NCBI GenBank assembly: GCA_009774235.1
Contig: VSNJ01000049.1
Location: 1 to 24,204, forward strand
Source of the DNA: Lachnospiraceae bacterium
GTDB lineage: Bacteria > Bacillota > Clostridia > Lachnospirales > Lachnospiraceae
Reading direction: 5' to 3'
Length of the DNA stretch: 24,204 nt
Part shown: one piece after another, positions 1 through 7,784 of the stretch
Position numbering within the stretch: the first letter of the stretch is position 1
How the letters are laid out: each line of letters starts with the position of its first letter
Made by a program: the position numbers and the translations under genes
The notes under the pieces: model-generated
What the model saw: only the letters and a program-made list of their open reading frames with translations
Databases searched by the model: none
Told to the model about the DNA's origin: nothing

Positions 1-1494
1 ATATAGTATTCCATATATTATATCTATATTAAGACATTCAAATCCTGTATTTTTAATATCTTTAATTGCCTCTGTAGCACGTTCTGGTGAATGGAAACGG
101 TGCAGTTTCTTTAATTCAATATTATTGAAACTCTGTACTCCTATGCTTATCCTGGTTACACCATTATCCTTAAGCAGTACCAGTTTACTTTCTGTCGTCT
201 GGTTAGGTGATGTTTCAACAGCCACAGGTACTGTACCATTTTTTATGCCAAAATAATCCCTTGCAATTACAAACACTCTTTCTAACAAATGTTCTGGCAG
301 AAGCAGCGGTGTACCACCACCAAGTGCCATATCACTAAATGATACACCATCTGGCATAGCATCCGCAATCTGTCCAGCCTGTCTCTCCATTGTATAGACA
401 TATTCTTCCATAAATGAAACTTTACTTTCAATCCCTGCCACAGAAAATAAATTGCAATACCCACACTTATACTGGCAGAACGGGATATGAAAGTACAAAC
501 TGTTTTTACAACCTTTAAGTTTCACAAATTCATCACCCAGGTTTATGCCAGACAGGCTATGGTAAGCCGTTTTATGAGGATAACTATACATATATTGTAT
601 ATATGGTTCTTTAATATTATTTATCTTGTACTTGTTACTTTCTTCTGTACTTTGTCTGGTTTCCATATCCTGCCCTTCTTTCTTTATACCCTTTATAATA
701 AAATGCTTATATGGCACAGTATTTACTATAGGATGATTTACACCATGGAACCATACGCCATCCTCACCATAACATGTGCCATGGTCTGAACAACATATTA
801 CAAATGTATCACCTTTTTTTGCAAATCCTTCAAAAAGCCTTTCTAGCTGGCTGTCAACATAACGTAATGCAAGCCTGTGTGCCTCAACACTGTCTTTCTT
901 GCTGTCTTCTGTATAGAAATAGTTTGGATAATGTATTGCAGAAATATTTATATACATCATTATTTTATTGCCAGAAGTATCATCTGAAAGTTTTTTTAAT
1001 GCAAAATCTACCTGGTTTTTAGTTGAATTCCTGACTTTGCAGCCAAATGAAGGATTCCAGTAACTATGTTTAAAATATGATGGCATCACACTTCCAAGTG
1101 CAGTCCTTTTATCAAAAAAGCTTAAACCGCCTATACAATATGTTTCGTATCCGTTATCTTCAAGCTCCTGCACCCATGTAGGACGCGAAAATAAAAAAGC
1201 TCCCTCAGGTGCTTTTCTTCCCATTCCAATATCCTCTGAAAAAAATAATGTCTCTCTTTTTTTCATATCTTTTATTTCTATATCTATAGGAAGAAAACCT
1301 GCAAACATAGCCTGGTGTGACGGATATGTAAAATTCCCAGGAGCCTGGCACTTACGCCATCTGCCATACCTGTTTAAAACAGGCGTCCCTCCGTTGCTTT
1401 CTTCCTCTGATGCTACGTCAAAACGCAGCGAATCTATACAAACAAATAAAATATTATAGCTGCCTGCTATTATTCCCATATCTGTTTTATACAT
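1..1494 (-). CDS. Fused STM4013-type hydrolase + STM4012-type radical SAM protein (3' end outside window)
   Basis: One open frame of 498 visible codons runs from ATG 1494 off the left edge. Residues 1-270 match the STM4013/SEN3800 hydrolase family of the alkaline phosphatase/sulfatase superfamily: N-terminal ILFVCIDSLRFDV (metal-binding Asp), FTYPSHQAMFAGFLP around the expected nucleophile, CIGGLSFF, CCSDHG (Asp-His metal ligands) and HGVNHPIVNTVPY near the end. Without a stop, the frame continues through a lysine/glutamate-rich linker into a HemN-like radical SAM domain of STM4012 type: SYPHKTAYHS, HIPFCQYKCGYCNLF (C-x3-C-x2-C cluster site, first Cys about residue 340), ALGGGTP, RISIGVQSF and NIDIIYG. 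The two parts are normally separate adjacent genes. An ATG at 664-666 (residue 277), preceded by GAAGGG, could allow a separate radical SAM product. The start is supported by GGAG about 10 nt upstream. Substrates are unknown. Last gene visible in the cluster that starts at 3428. Confidence 0.88.
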   Translation of the reverse strand, partial: MYKTDMGIIAGSYNILFVCIDSLRFDVASEEESNGGTPVLNRYGRWRKCQAPGNFTYPSHQAMFAGFLPIDIEIKDMKKRETLFFSEDIGMGRKAPEGAFLFSRPTWVQELEDNGYETYCIGGLSFFDKRTALGSVMPSYFKHSYWNPSFGCKVRNSTKNQVDFALKKLSDDTSGNKIMMYINISAIHYPNYFYTEDSKKDSVEAHRLALRYVDSQLERLFEGFAKKGDTFVICCSDHGTCYGEDGVWFHGVNHPIVNTVPYKHFIIKGIKKEGQDMETRQSTEESNKYKINNIKEPYIQYMYSYPHKTAYHSLSGINLGDEFVKLKGCKNSLYFHIPFCQYKCGYCNLFSVAGIESKVSFMEEYVYTMERQAGQIADAMPDGVSFSDMALGGGTPLLLPEHLLERVFVIARDYFGIKNGTVPVAVETSPNQTTESKLVLLKDNGVTRISIGVQSFNNIELKKLHRFHSPERATEAIKDIKNTGFECLNIDIIYGILY

Positions 1495-1527
1495 TCTAAA
1501 TATTCTCCAATACTATTATCCGCAAAT

Positions 1528-2538
1528 TTACTTTAAACTACCAGTGTCCATTGATTTAAGAAATTCTGCCTGTTTTCTGTAAATAATATTTTCTGAAAAT
1601 ATATCCTGGTATATAAGGTCTCCCTGTCCATTTATCTCAATAATACGTGGTTTCCTGCTGCCCTTGTCAAGCATTACATCAATTCCAGCTACCCTAAGGC
1701 CGTCAAATAATGAAACTGCCTTGTTACATATTTCCTCTATTCCAGACATTATCCCACCAGACAATCCAAGCTCTTTAATATCTGCTGCCTGGTTATTAAG
1801 ATGCAGGTTTGTAACCGGCCCGTCTGACTGGCGCACTACTATATATTCTATCCTGCCAAACTGGTATACTGCCCTTAAATCATAACTCTTCCCATTAAAT
1901 ACATCTTTTGGGTGCCATTTTTCAACTATTACACCTAAATCTGCCAGTTTATTAATTATATCCAAAATCTCTTTCCATTCCTCAAGTACATACAGTTTCT
2001 TTGTATTATAAAGCCTGCCATCTCTAAGCCTGCATGATGTATACATCTTCATACGGCCATTAGAAGGATTTATGCGGAATGCCGCAACACCTGCTGCACC
2101 TGAATAATTTACTGGCTTAATAAATACAGAATATGCCCTGCTTTCTTTCATAATATCCAGAAGATGTGCAGCACTTTCTGGCCTTGATGCCAGCATCCTT
2201 GTTACACATATATTATTTTTCTGCAATATCTGTTTAGAAATTTCTTTATCAAGCACATCTAGTATTGCACCTGGTGTATTAAGATATTTACAGCTGCATT
2301 TTCCAAGTTCTCTTAACAAAGCCTGGTACCATTCAAGGCTTTCCTGCATCATGCCAAACTCTGTTATCTTACATGAGGGCGGGTCTATCTTAACTGCCGC
2401 CCTCTGTAAAATCCCATAATTAAATCCTTCTTGTATAGAATTCCAGCCAATAAAATGGACAGGGATTCTATTCTGTCCTGCTGCTTTTAGGAAAAACTCT
2501 GTTCTCTTTGAATATTTACTGCCAATTAATATAATCAT
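1528..2538 (-). CDS. STM4014-family ATP-grasp protein
   Basis: A 336-residue protein with an ATP-grasp fold. Residues about 95-120 (LNTPGAILDVLDKEISKQIL) match the start of the ATP-binding half, SVFIKPVNYSGAAGV is the phosphate-binding strand-loop, YDLRAVYQFG lies in the middle, and AGIDVML...IIEINGQGD is the C-terminal Mg-ATP site. ATP-grasp enzymes activate a carboxylate as acyl phosphate and ligate it to an amine or thiol. The particular substrate here is unknown. It lies 17 nt after the LRR gene and 33 nt before the hydrolase-radical SAM fusion, so the three are co-transcribed. The ribosome binding site is weak (TAGGT about 15 nt upstream), suggesting translational coupling to the upstream gene. 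Family assignment is by recognition of gene order and motifs; the enzymatic class is secure, the role is not. Confidence 0.85.
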   Translation of the reverse strand: MIILIGSKYSKRTEFFLKAAGQNRIPVHFIGWNSIQEGFNYGILQRAAVKIDPPSCKITEFGMMQESLEWYQALLRELGKCSCKYLNTPGAILDVLDKEISKQILQKNNICVTRMLASRPESAAHLLDIMKESRAYSVFIKPVNYSGAAGVAAFRINPSNGRMKMYTSCRLRDGRLYNTKKLYVLEEWKEILDIINKLADLGVIVEKWHPKDVFNGKSYDLRAVYQFGRIEYIVVRQSDGPVTNLHLNNQAADIKELGLSGGIMSGIEEICNKAVSLFDGLRVAGIDVMLDKGSRKPRIIEINGQGDLIYQDIFSENIIYRKQAEFLKSMDTGSLK

Positions 2539-2555
2539 AACAACAATATAGATAC

Positions 2556-3428
2556 CTACTCTGTAAGCATAGGATCGTAATATACTTCGCCATCATATTC
2601 ATCTGCTTCCTGGTCGTCATCAAGGTCTATATCAATATCAAGCTCATCTGCAATATCATCTAACTTGTCCATAATATCATCTGTCATATAATGGTAATGC
2701 AGGTCAATCTTTTTAATATTGGGATAATCCTTAATCTTGTCTGCTATAAGCTGCCCGCCCTTATCTGTAAGTGAACCATTGGCGAGGTCAAGTGTATTTA
2801 TCTGTGAAATATACTTGCAGTTAAATACAATTTCTGCAATATCATCCTGGATTTCACTATCCTCAAGACCAAGATATTTAAGTGCAGGGAAATCTGAATC
2901 ATTAAGAAGACTTTTTATTGTATCCTTATCGCCATCAAAACCATAACTGTCTACACCTATATAAAGCAAAAGTGATTCAAGTGACGGAAGACTGGCTTTC
3001 TTAATACTTTCTATAACAGATGATGGAAGCCCTCCACATATAATCTCTAAGCTCTTAAGGTTGTCATGCTTTATATTACCAAGCTTAAGTTCTGAACTTC
3101 CTTTAATCACAAGTTTCTCAAGTTGTGGCATTGCTTCCCATAATTTTGAATAATCACCTTGGATAATCCATGAAACCTCACAATCTTCAAAATCCATATC
3201 ACCAATAAAAAGACTCTTGATATGAGAGAACTTGTCCTTATTGGTAACAATATCATCAATCATGCTCTGGCATGAATCCTCCCATGCATCACCCCATGAA
3301 CCAATTATTATTTCTTCAAGTGATGGAAACTCTTCATCAGCCATAATATCGGCAATCATTGTTTTACCACTTTTGTCACCCTCCTCATAATCATCATAAT
3401 CATAACTATAAACTTTACTCTTATACAT
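2556..3428 (-). CDS. STM4015-family leucine-rich-repeat protein
   Basis: A 290-residue acidic cytoplasmic protein with no signal peptide. From about residue 30 it has a series of irregular leucine-rich repeats of the form LExLxIxxx (FPSLEEIIIGSWG, HIKSLFIGDMDF, MPQLEKLVIKG, NLKSLEIICGG, SLESLLLYIG, ALKYLGLED, QINTLDLANG, NIKKIDLHYH). It ends in an Asp/Glu-rich tail (DIDIDLDDDQEADEYDGE). Size, repeat pattern and position beside STM4014 and STM4013 homologues fit the STM4015 family. LRR proteins usually bind other proteins, so a scaffold or substrate-recognition role for the neighbouring enzymes is an inference. It is the first gene of the cluster, with a textbook AAGGAGG 7 nt before ATG 3428. 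Confidence 0.85.
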   Translation of the reverse strand: MYKSKVYSYDYDDYEEGDKSGKTMIADIMADEEFPSLEEIIIGSWGDAWEDSCQSMIDDIVTNKDKFSHIKSLFIGDMDFEDCEVSWIIQGDYSKLWEAMPQLEKLVIKGSSELKLGNIKHDNLKSLEIICGGLPSSVIESIKKASLPSLESLLLYIGVDSYGFDGDKDTIKSLLNDSDFPALKYLGLEDSEIQDDIAEIVFNCKYISQINTLDLANGSLTDKGGQLIADKIKDYPNIKKIDLHYHYMTDDIMDKLDDIADELDIDIDLDDDQEADEYDGEVYYDPMLTE

Positions 3429-3453
3429 AAAATACCTCCTTAAATTTGTATTA

Positions 3454-3504
3454 CACTAACTTATATGGTAGTATTATTTTACCACTTTATAACAAATTTG
3501 TATA
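3454..3504 (-). promoter_or_regulatory. Promoter and possible BlaI-type operator of the STM4015-4012 cluster
   Basis: On the minus strand TATACA (3499-3504), a 17-bp spacer and TAAAAT (3476-3481) precede ACTACC, then a degenerate dyad (ACTAC...GTTAGTGT, 3454-3473). The arrangement copies the blaI promoter at 10774-10819: -10 box, 3 nt, ACTACC. The -35 matches consensus at 4 of 6 positions. Promoter call is moderate; the operator call rests on the comparison. Confidence 0.5.
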
Positions 3505-3523
3505 TACTTTTATTCAATTTTCC

Positions 3524-3550
3524 CAAACAAATGTTTTAAACATTTGTTTG
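3524..3550. repeat. 27-bp perfect inverted repeat (terminator or operator)
   Basis: CAAACAAATGTTT, a single central base, then AAACATTTGTTTG: 13-bp arms without mismatch. It lies about 100 bp after the stop of the 3653-4285 gene and about 20 bp upstream of the predicted -35 of the LRR gene. It may be a bidirectional AT-rich terminator (the arm ends in TTTGTTT) or a regulator site. No long U-run follows it on either strand, so the terminator reading is uncertain. Confidence 0.5.
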
Positions 3551-3652
3551 CTATACCCACTTAAAGAACCAGATATTCCTTCATAATTTGCTACATCTGT
3601 CCATATACTGTCACTCCATATATATCTGCCCCATTACTGGTTTGGCTCTGCT

Positions 3653-4285
3653 TTATTTGTTTTTTGTTTCTTCTATAGCCAGGTGTCTCTTAAGAAATAC
3701 AAGTGCTTCTTCTGCATTCTCTTCTAGTAAAAAAGCAGCTTCCATACTATTGCCATCTACATCTTCTAATAACAGGTAATTCATCCATGCGCTTTTCCTG
3801 GTACTTATTTTCTTAATCCTTTTTAAACGCATAATATCATCCGCAAGAATCCATGAAGAACTAATAAATACATCCCCTCCAAACTCTTTATATCCAGCTT
3901 CCATATCTTTTTCAATATCTTCTAATAAACTATTAAAATCTTCACCTGGCTCTGCCTGCCTGCATACAGACTGTCCAAGCTCTGTATATTCTGGTTTATT
4001 TTGTATAAGTACCATCACAGCTTTAAACAATGAATACAATACAGCAGCAATAACCATAACAACAAGAATCCATTTTACCAGGTCTGGATGCCCATTTTCT
4101 TCCAATTTACGCAGAATACTGGAAAATACAGCTTTCAATCCAGCCCTTGGTCCATTACTGCTTGTCCCTGTCCCATTCTTATATACTTTTACACCTAAAA
4201 ATACAAGAAAAGCAGCCATTGCTATATATAAAGCTGTTTCAAATATTTTCCAGTTTTGTTGTTTATGTATTCTCTTTGTAATCAT
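3653..4285 (-). CDS. Hypothetical membrane protein with two TM segments
   Basis: I do not recognise this 210-residue protein. It has a short basic N-terminus (MITKRIHKQQN), a hydrophobic segment at about residues 14-36 (FETALYIAMAAFLVFLGV), a 30-residue basic loop, and a second hydrophobic segment at about 70-94 (WILVVMVIAAVLYSLFKAVM). The remaining 115 residues are a soluble acidic domain with GGDVFISSSWIL, then basic RLKRIKKISTRKSAW, and a charged end (ENAEEALVFLKRHLAIEETKNK). The alternating strand pattern in the last third looks like a small globular domain. The start is supported by AAGGAG about 9 nt before the ATG. It lies downstream of the rpsU terminator with only about 45 bp between, so it may be expressed by read-through. 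No functional link to its neighbours is visible. Confidence 0.7.
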   Translation of the reverse strand: MITKRIHKQQNWKIFETALYIAMAAFLVFLGVKVYKNGTGTSSNGPRAGLKAVFSSILRKLEENGHPDLVKWILVVMVIAAVLYSLFKAVMVLIQNKPEYTELGQSVCRQAEPGEDFNSLLEDIEKDMEAGYKEFGGDVFISSSWILADDIMRLKRIKKISTRKSAWMNYLLLEDVDGNSMEAAFLLEENAEEALVFLKRHLAIEETKNK

Positions 4286-4329
4286 CCACCTATCTCCTTA
4301 TCTTCCAGCCAGTTGTTATTTGTTTTTAT

Positions 4330-4365
4330 ACAAAATAAAAAGACCACCTCCATTATGAAGTGGCC
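4330..4365 (-). terminator. Intrinsic terminator of rpsU
   Basis: On the minus strand GGCCACTTC, a 6-nt loop and a 9-bp partner (two G-U pairs) ending in GTGGTC are followed by TTTTTATTTT. It lies 22 bp after the rpsU stop. Confidence 0.88.
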
Positions 4366-4387
4366 ATATCCGGATAATCAACTTTGA

Positions 4388-4561
4388 TTAATATTTGCGC
4401 TTACGAGCTGCTTCAGACTTCTTCTTACGACGAACACTTGGCTTCTCATAATGCTCTCTCTTACGGATCTCCTGCTGGATACCTGCTTTAGCACAATTTC
4501 TTTTAAAACGACGTAAAGCGTTATCCAATGTCTCATTCTCTTTTACGATTACATTTGACAT
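4388..4561 (-). CDS. rpsU: 30S ribosomal protein S21
   Basis: A 57-residue basic protein: MSNVIVKENETLDNALRRFKR at the start, NCAKAGIQQEIRKREHYEKPS in the middle and the lysine/arginine-rich end SVRRKKKSEAARKRKY are diagnostic of bS21. It binds the 30S platform near the anti-Shine-Dalgarno region of 16S rRNA and helps initiation. The frame can be opened further upstream to 4612, but family alignment and the GGAGG/AGGTG region before ATG 4561 support the shorter form. It is monocistronic or nearly so, with its own promoter (4685-4712), a leader of about 117 nt and a strong terminator directly after the gene. Confidence 0.95.
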   Translation of the reverse strand: MSNVIVKENETLDNALRRFKRNCAKAGIQQEIRKREHYEKPSVRRKKKSEAARKRKY

Positions 4562-4583
4562 AGTCTCACACCTAACCTCCCTC

Positions 4584-4615
4584 CAGTTGTAGATTATGCT
4601 TACAATACACAACTG
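4584..4615 (-). promoter_or_regulatory. Leader hairpin just upstream of the rpsU ribosome binding site
   Basis: In the rpsU leader CAGTTGT and ACAACTG form a perfect 7-bp stem around an 18-nt loop. The 3' arm runs straight into GGAGGGAGG, the purine-rich translation start region. This placement would suit control of ribosome access, for example by S21 itself, but that is inference from position only. Confidence 0.35.
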
Positions 4616-4684
4616 TACAGGGTAATATTTTACAACAGAACTTCACAGCTTATAAAACAACCCCGTCCTGTTTGCACAAGGAAT

Positions 4685-4712
4685 ATTATAACATATTATT
4701 TGCATTAGTCAA
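4685..4712 (-). promoter_or_regulatory. rpsU promoter (extended -10)
   Basis: TTGACT (4707-4712), 16-bp spacer and TATAAT (4685-4690) preceded by TG at the extended -10 position. Predicted start near 4678. Confidence 0.8.
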
Positions 4713-4798
4713 CTATTTTTTACCTTTTTATTTATAAACCCCATTATTAAATTCATAAAAATACTTGTCCTCTTTTAAGAAATTTCAACATAAATAAT

Positions 4799-4824
4799 AA
4801 ATATTAACAAGCTTTTTAATATTT
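4799..4824 (-). terminator. Possible AT-rich terminator after alaS
   Basis: AAATATTAA and TTAATATTT form a 9-bp all-AT stem around an 8-nt loop, 40 bp after the alaS stop. There is no G/C in the stem and only a broken T-run, so this is weak. The rest of the 252-bp gap between alaS and rpsU holds the rpsU promoter and leader. Confidence 0.3.
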
Positions 4825-4864
4825 TTCACTGCAATACTTTCATATAATCTTGCTGCAATAACTG

Positions 4865-7519
4865 TTATATGGTCTGTTTCTGTACAACTTCTGCTGCTTT
4901 AGCAATAGCATCTGGTATTCCTGCTGGGTTCTTTCCACCTGCCTGTGCCATATTAGGGCGTCCGCCACCACCACCGCCAACAAGTGAAGCAATTTCTTTT
5001 ATAAGGTTGCCTGCATGTGCACCTTTTTCCATAGCCCCGTCTGTTACCATTGCAAGCAGTGAAACTTTGCCACCTGTTGATGAAGCAAGGACTACTACAC
5101 CATCACCAACCTTTTCTTTCATCTGGTCGCCAAGGTTACGCAGACCATTCATATCAACATCTGGAACTGCCATTGCAAGCAGCTTTATGCCATTTATCTC
5201 CTGTATCTGGCTGTCTGCATTACCTGCTGCTTCATTGGCAAGTTTAGCTTTAAGTTTCTCATTCTCACTCTGGAGTGATTTAATCTCATCCTGCATTGAC
5301 TGGATTTTCTTTAAAAGCTGTGATGGTTCTGACTTAGCAGCCCTGGCAGCACTGCGGAAATCCCTTTCAACTTCACTATAATATTTCATAAGCCCTGCAC
5401 CTGTAAGTGCTTCTATACGCCTTACACCAGCAGCAACACCGCTTTCTGAAATTATCTTCATATATGAAATAACACTTGTATTTGGCACATGTGTACCACC
5501 ACAAAGTTCTGTGCTGAAATCCCCCATGCGCACTACCCTTACTTTCTCACCATATTTCTCACCAAAAAGCGCCATTGCACCAGTTTTCTTAGCTTCATCA
5601 ATACTCATTATATCTGTTCTGACTTCAATGCCTGCAGCAATTTCTTCATTTACTATATCTTCTACCCTTTTAATCTCTTCTGGTGTCATTGCTGAGAAAT
5701 GCGAAAAGTCAAAACGCAGCCTGTCCGCATCAACATATGAACCAGCCTGCTCAACATGTGTGCCAAGAACAATACGCAATGCCTTCTGTAAAAGATGTGT
5801 AGCACTGTGGTTTTTGGCTGTTGACATACGGCGGTTTTCATCTACTTTAAGTGTTACTGTATCACCAATTTTAAACATGCCCTTCACTACTTTTCCAACA
5901 TGTCCGGTTTTGCCGCCCTGGAGGTTTATAACATCTGTTACCTGGAATTCACTTCCATCTGCTGTAATAATACCTGTATCAGCCTGTTGTCCGCCCATTG
6001 TTGCATAAAAAGGTGTCTGTCCTGTAATAATTGTACCAGCTTCACCATCTGTAAGAGCCTGTACAACTTCTGTACCAGTTGTCAGTGCTGTAATGCCTGA
6101 TTCCCTGGTTAAATTGTCATAACCTGTAAACTCTGTTGTAAGGGATGTGTCAAGCTGCTGGTATACAGTCTCCTCAGCACCCATATAATTAGTGGTTTTA
6201 TGGGCATCATGGGCTTTCTTTTTCTGCATTTCCATTGCTGCTTTAAAGCCTTCCTCATCTATTGTATAACCTTTTTCACCAAGGATTTCCATTGTAAGGT
6301 CAAGCGGGAAACCGTATGTGTCATACAGTTTAAACGCATCATCACCTGAAAGCTCTTTTTTGCCTGCTTCTTCTATCTTTTTTTGCATTTCATTAAGGAT
6401 ATTAAGCCCCTGGTCTATAGTTTTATCAAATTTATCTTCTTCTTGTGACAATACATTAAGGATAAATTCCCTTTTTTCATCCAGTTCAGGATAACCATCT
6501 TTTGATTCATTAATAACTGTCTTCGCAAGTTCTGCCATAAACTTATTGTTTATGCCAAGTTTACGCCCATGACGTACTGCACGCCTTATAAGACGGCGCA
6601 ATACATAGCCCCTGCCTATATTGGAAGGCATTATGCCATCCGAAACCATAAATGTTGAAGAACGTATATGGTCTGTAATAAGACGTATTGATATATCTTT
6701 TATTTCATCTGTCTGGTACTGTACACCTGCAAGTGAACAGATTTTGTCACGTATTGCCTTCATAGTATCAATATCAAATACAGAATCAACTTCCTGTACT
6801 ACTACTGCAAGACGTTCAAGCCCCATTCCAGTATCTATATTTTTATTTTCAAGTTCAGTATAATTTCCATGGCCATCACCATCGAACTGTGTAAATACAT
6901 TATTCCAGACTTCCATAAACCTGTCACAGTCACATCCTACTTTACAGTCTGGCTTTCCACAGCCATATTCCACGCCCCTGTCATAGTATATCTCTGAACA
7001 TGGACCACATGGTCCTGCACCATGTTCCCAGAAGTTATCACATTCTCCGTTTTCATCACGGTAAAAACGTGTGATTTTCTCTTCTGGTACACCAATTTCA
7101 TTAACCCATATATTAAATGCCTCGTCATCTTCACCATAAACCGATGGATAAAGACGTTCTGGTTCCATTCCAATTACTTTTGTAAGAAATTCCCATGACC
7201 ATGCAATGGCTTCGTGTTTAAAATAATCACCAAATGAAAAGTTGCCAAGCATCTCAAAAAATGTCAGATGACGTGCTGTCTTTCCTACATTCTCAATATC
7301 ACCTGTGCGTACACACTTCTGGCATGTCGCCACACGCTTTTTAGGAGGTATTTCCTGCCCTGTAAAATATGGCTTAAGCGGTGCCATTCCCGCATTTATA
7401 AGTAACAGGCTGTTATCATTATGTGGAACAAGTGAAAAACTCTTCATCACAAGATGCTCTTTGCCTTCAAAAAAATCCAGATACATTTTACGAAGTTCAT
7501 TTACACCATACTTCTTCAT
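4865..7519 (-). CDS. alaS: Alanyl-tRNA synthetase
   Basis: An 884-residue class II synthetase of normal bacterial length that charges tRNA-Ala. The N-terminal catalytic domain has LFLINAGM-type motif 2 surroundings (LLLINAGMAPLKPYFTG), KCVRTGDIENVGKTARHLTF and FFEMLGNFSFGDYF. The tRNA-recognition domain follows (GRGYVLRRLIRRAVRHGR). The editing domain has the zinc-binding pair HSATH (His570 and His574) and CGGTH (Cys673, His677), which hydrolyse mischarged Ser/Gly-tRNA. A coiled coil (about 725-755) leads to the DHHA1 C-Ala domain with a glycine run and GRPNMAQAGG. Start ATG 7519 has AGAGGT about 7 nt upstream. It is transcribed alone from a consensus promoter at 7599-7627. No T-box signature is present in the 72-nt leader. 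Confidence 0.98.
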   Translation of the reverse strand: MKKYGVNELRKMYLDFFEGKEHLVMKSFSLVPHNDNSLLLINAGMAPLKPYFTGQEIPPKKRVATCQKCVRTGDIENVGKTARHLTFFEMLGNFSFGDYFKHEAIAWSWEFLTKVIGMEPERLYPSVYGEDDEAFNIWVNEIGVPEEKITRFYRDENGECDNFWEHGAGPCGPCSEIYYDRGVEYGCGKPDCKVGCDCDRFMEVWNNVFTQFDGDGHGNYTELENKNIDTGMGLERLAVVVQEVDSVFDIDTMKAIRDKICSLAGVQYQTDEIKDISIRLITDHIRSSTFMVSDGIMPSNIGRGYVLRRLIRRAVRHGRKLGINNKFMAELAKTVINESKDGYPELDEKREFILNVLSQEEDKFDKTIDQGLNILNEMQKKIEEAGKKELSGDDAFKLYDTYGFPLDLTMEILGEKGYTIDEEGFKAAMEMQKKKAHDAHKTTNYMGAEETVYQQLDTSLTTEFTGYDNLTRESGITALTTGTEVVQALTDGEAGTIITGQTPFYATMGGQQADTGIITADGSEFQVTDVINLQGGKTGHVGKVVKGMFKIGDTVTLKVDENRRMSTAKNHSATHLLQKALRIVLGTHVEQAGSYVDADRLRFDFSHFSAMTPEEIKRVEDIVNEEIAAGIEVRTDIMSIDEAKKTGAMALFGEKYGEKVRVVRMGDFSTELCGGTHVPNTSVISYMKIISESGVAAGVRRIEALTGAGLMKYYSEVERDFRSAARAAKSEPSQLLKKIQSMQDEIKSLQSENEKLKAKLANEAAGNADSQIQEINGIKLLAMAVPDVDMNGLRNLGDQMKEKVGDGVVVLASSTGGKVSLLAMVTDGAMEKGAHAGNLIKEIASLVGGGGGGRPNMAQAGGKNPAGIPDAIAKAAEVVQKQTI

Positions 7520-7598
7520 TTCTTACCTCTTTCCCATGTATAGTTTATATTCTTTATAAACCTTGTACAATGTTTTAATAAAATATGTTATAGACTAA

Positions 7599-7627
7599 AT
7601 TATAGGTTAATGGAAATTGTATGTCAA
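7599..7627 (-). promoter_or_regulatory. Consensus sigma-A promoter of alaS
   Basis: TTGACA (7622-7627), a 17-bp spacer and TATAAT (7599-7604), all perfect consensus. The predicted start near 7591 gives a leader of about 72 nt. Confidence 0.92.
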
Positions 7628-7680
7628 TATATTCCCAGATAATTTCATGTCCGTTTCATAAATCTTTATATTGTACATAC

Positions 7681-7718
7681 AAAAACCACAGCCATAAAAT
7701 ACACCAGCTGTGGTTTTT
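7681..7718 (-). terminator. Terminator of the blaI-M56-repeat protein operon
   Basis: AAAAACCACAGC and GCTGTGGTTTTT form a perfect 12-bp stem with a 14-nt loop. It lies 67 bp after the stop of the 7785-8981 gene and before the alaS promoter. The A/T arms make it potentially bidirectional. Confidence 0.88.
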
Positions 7719-7784
7719 GTGGAGAAAATTTTTTAAAAACGTTTCTATAATTTAAGGAAGAAGTTAACTAAATTAATTATTTTC

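Noticed and set aside
487..1022. Two plus-strand frames of 100 and 82 codons
   Set aside because: Antisense to the hydrolase-radical SAM fusion; no ribosome binding sites and no recognisable product.
7520..7680. T-box riboswitch upstream of alaS
   Set aside because: The leader is only about 72 nt, a consensus promoter sits inside the gap and the T-box GGTGG core with an antiterminator is absent.
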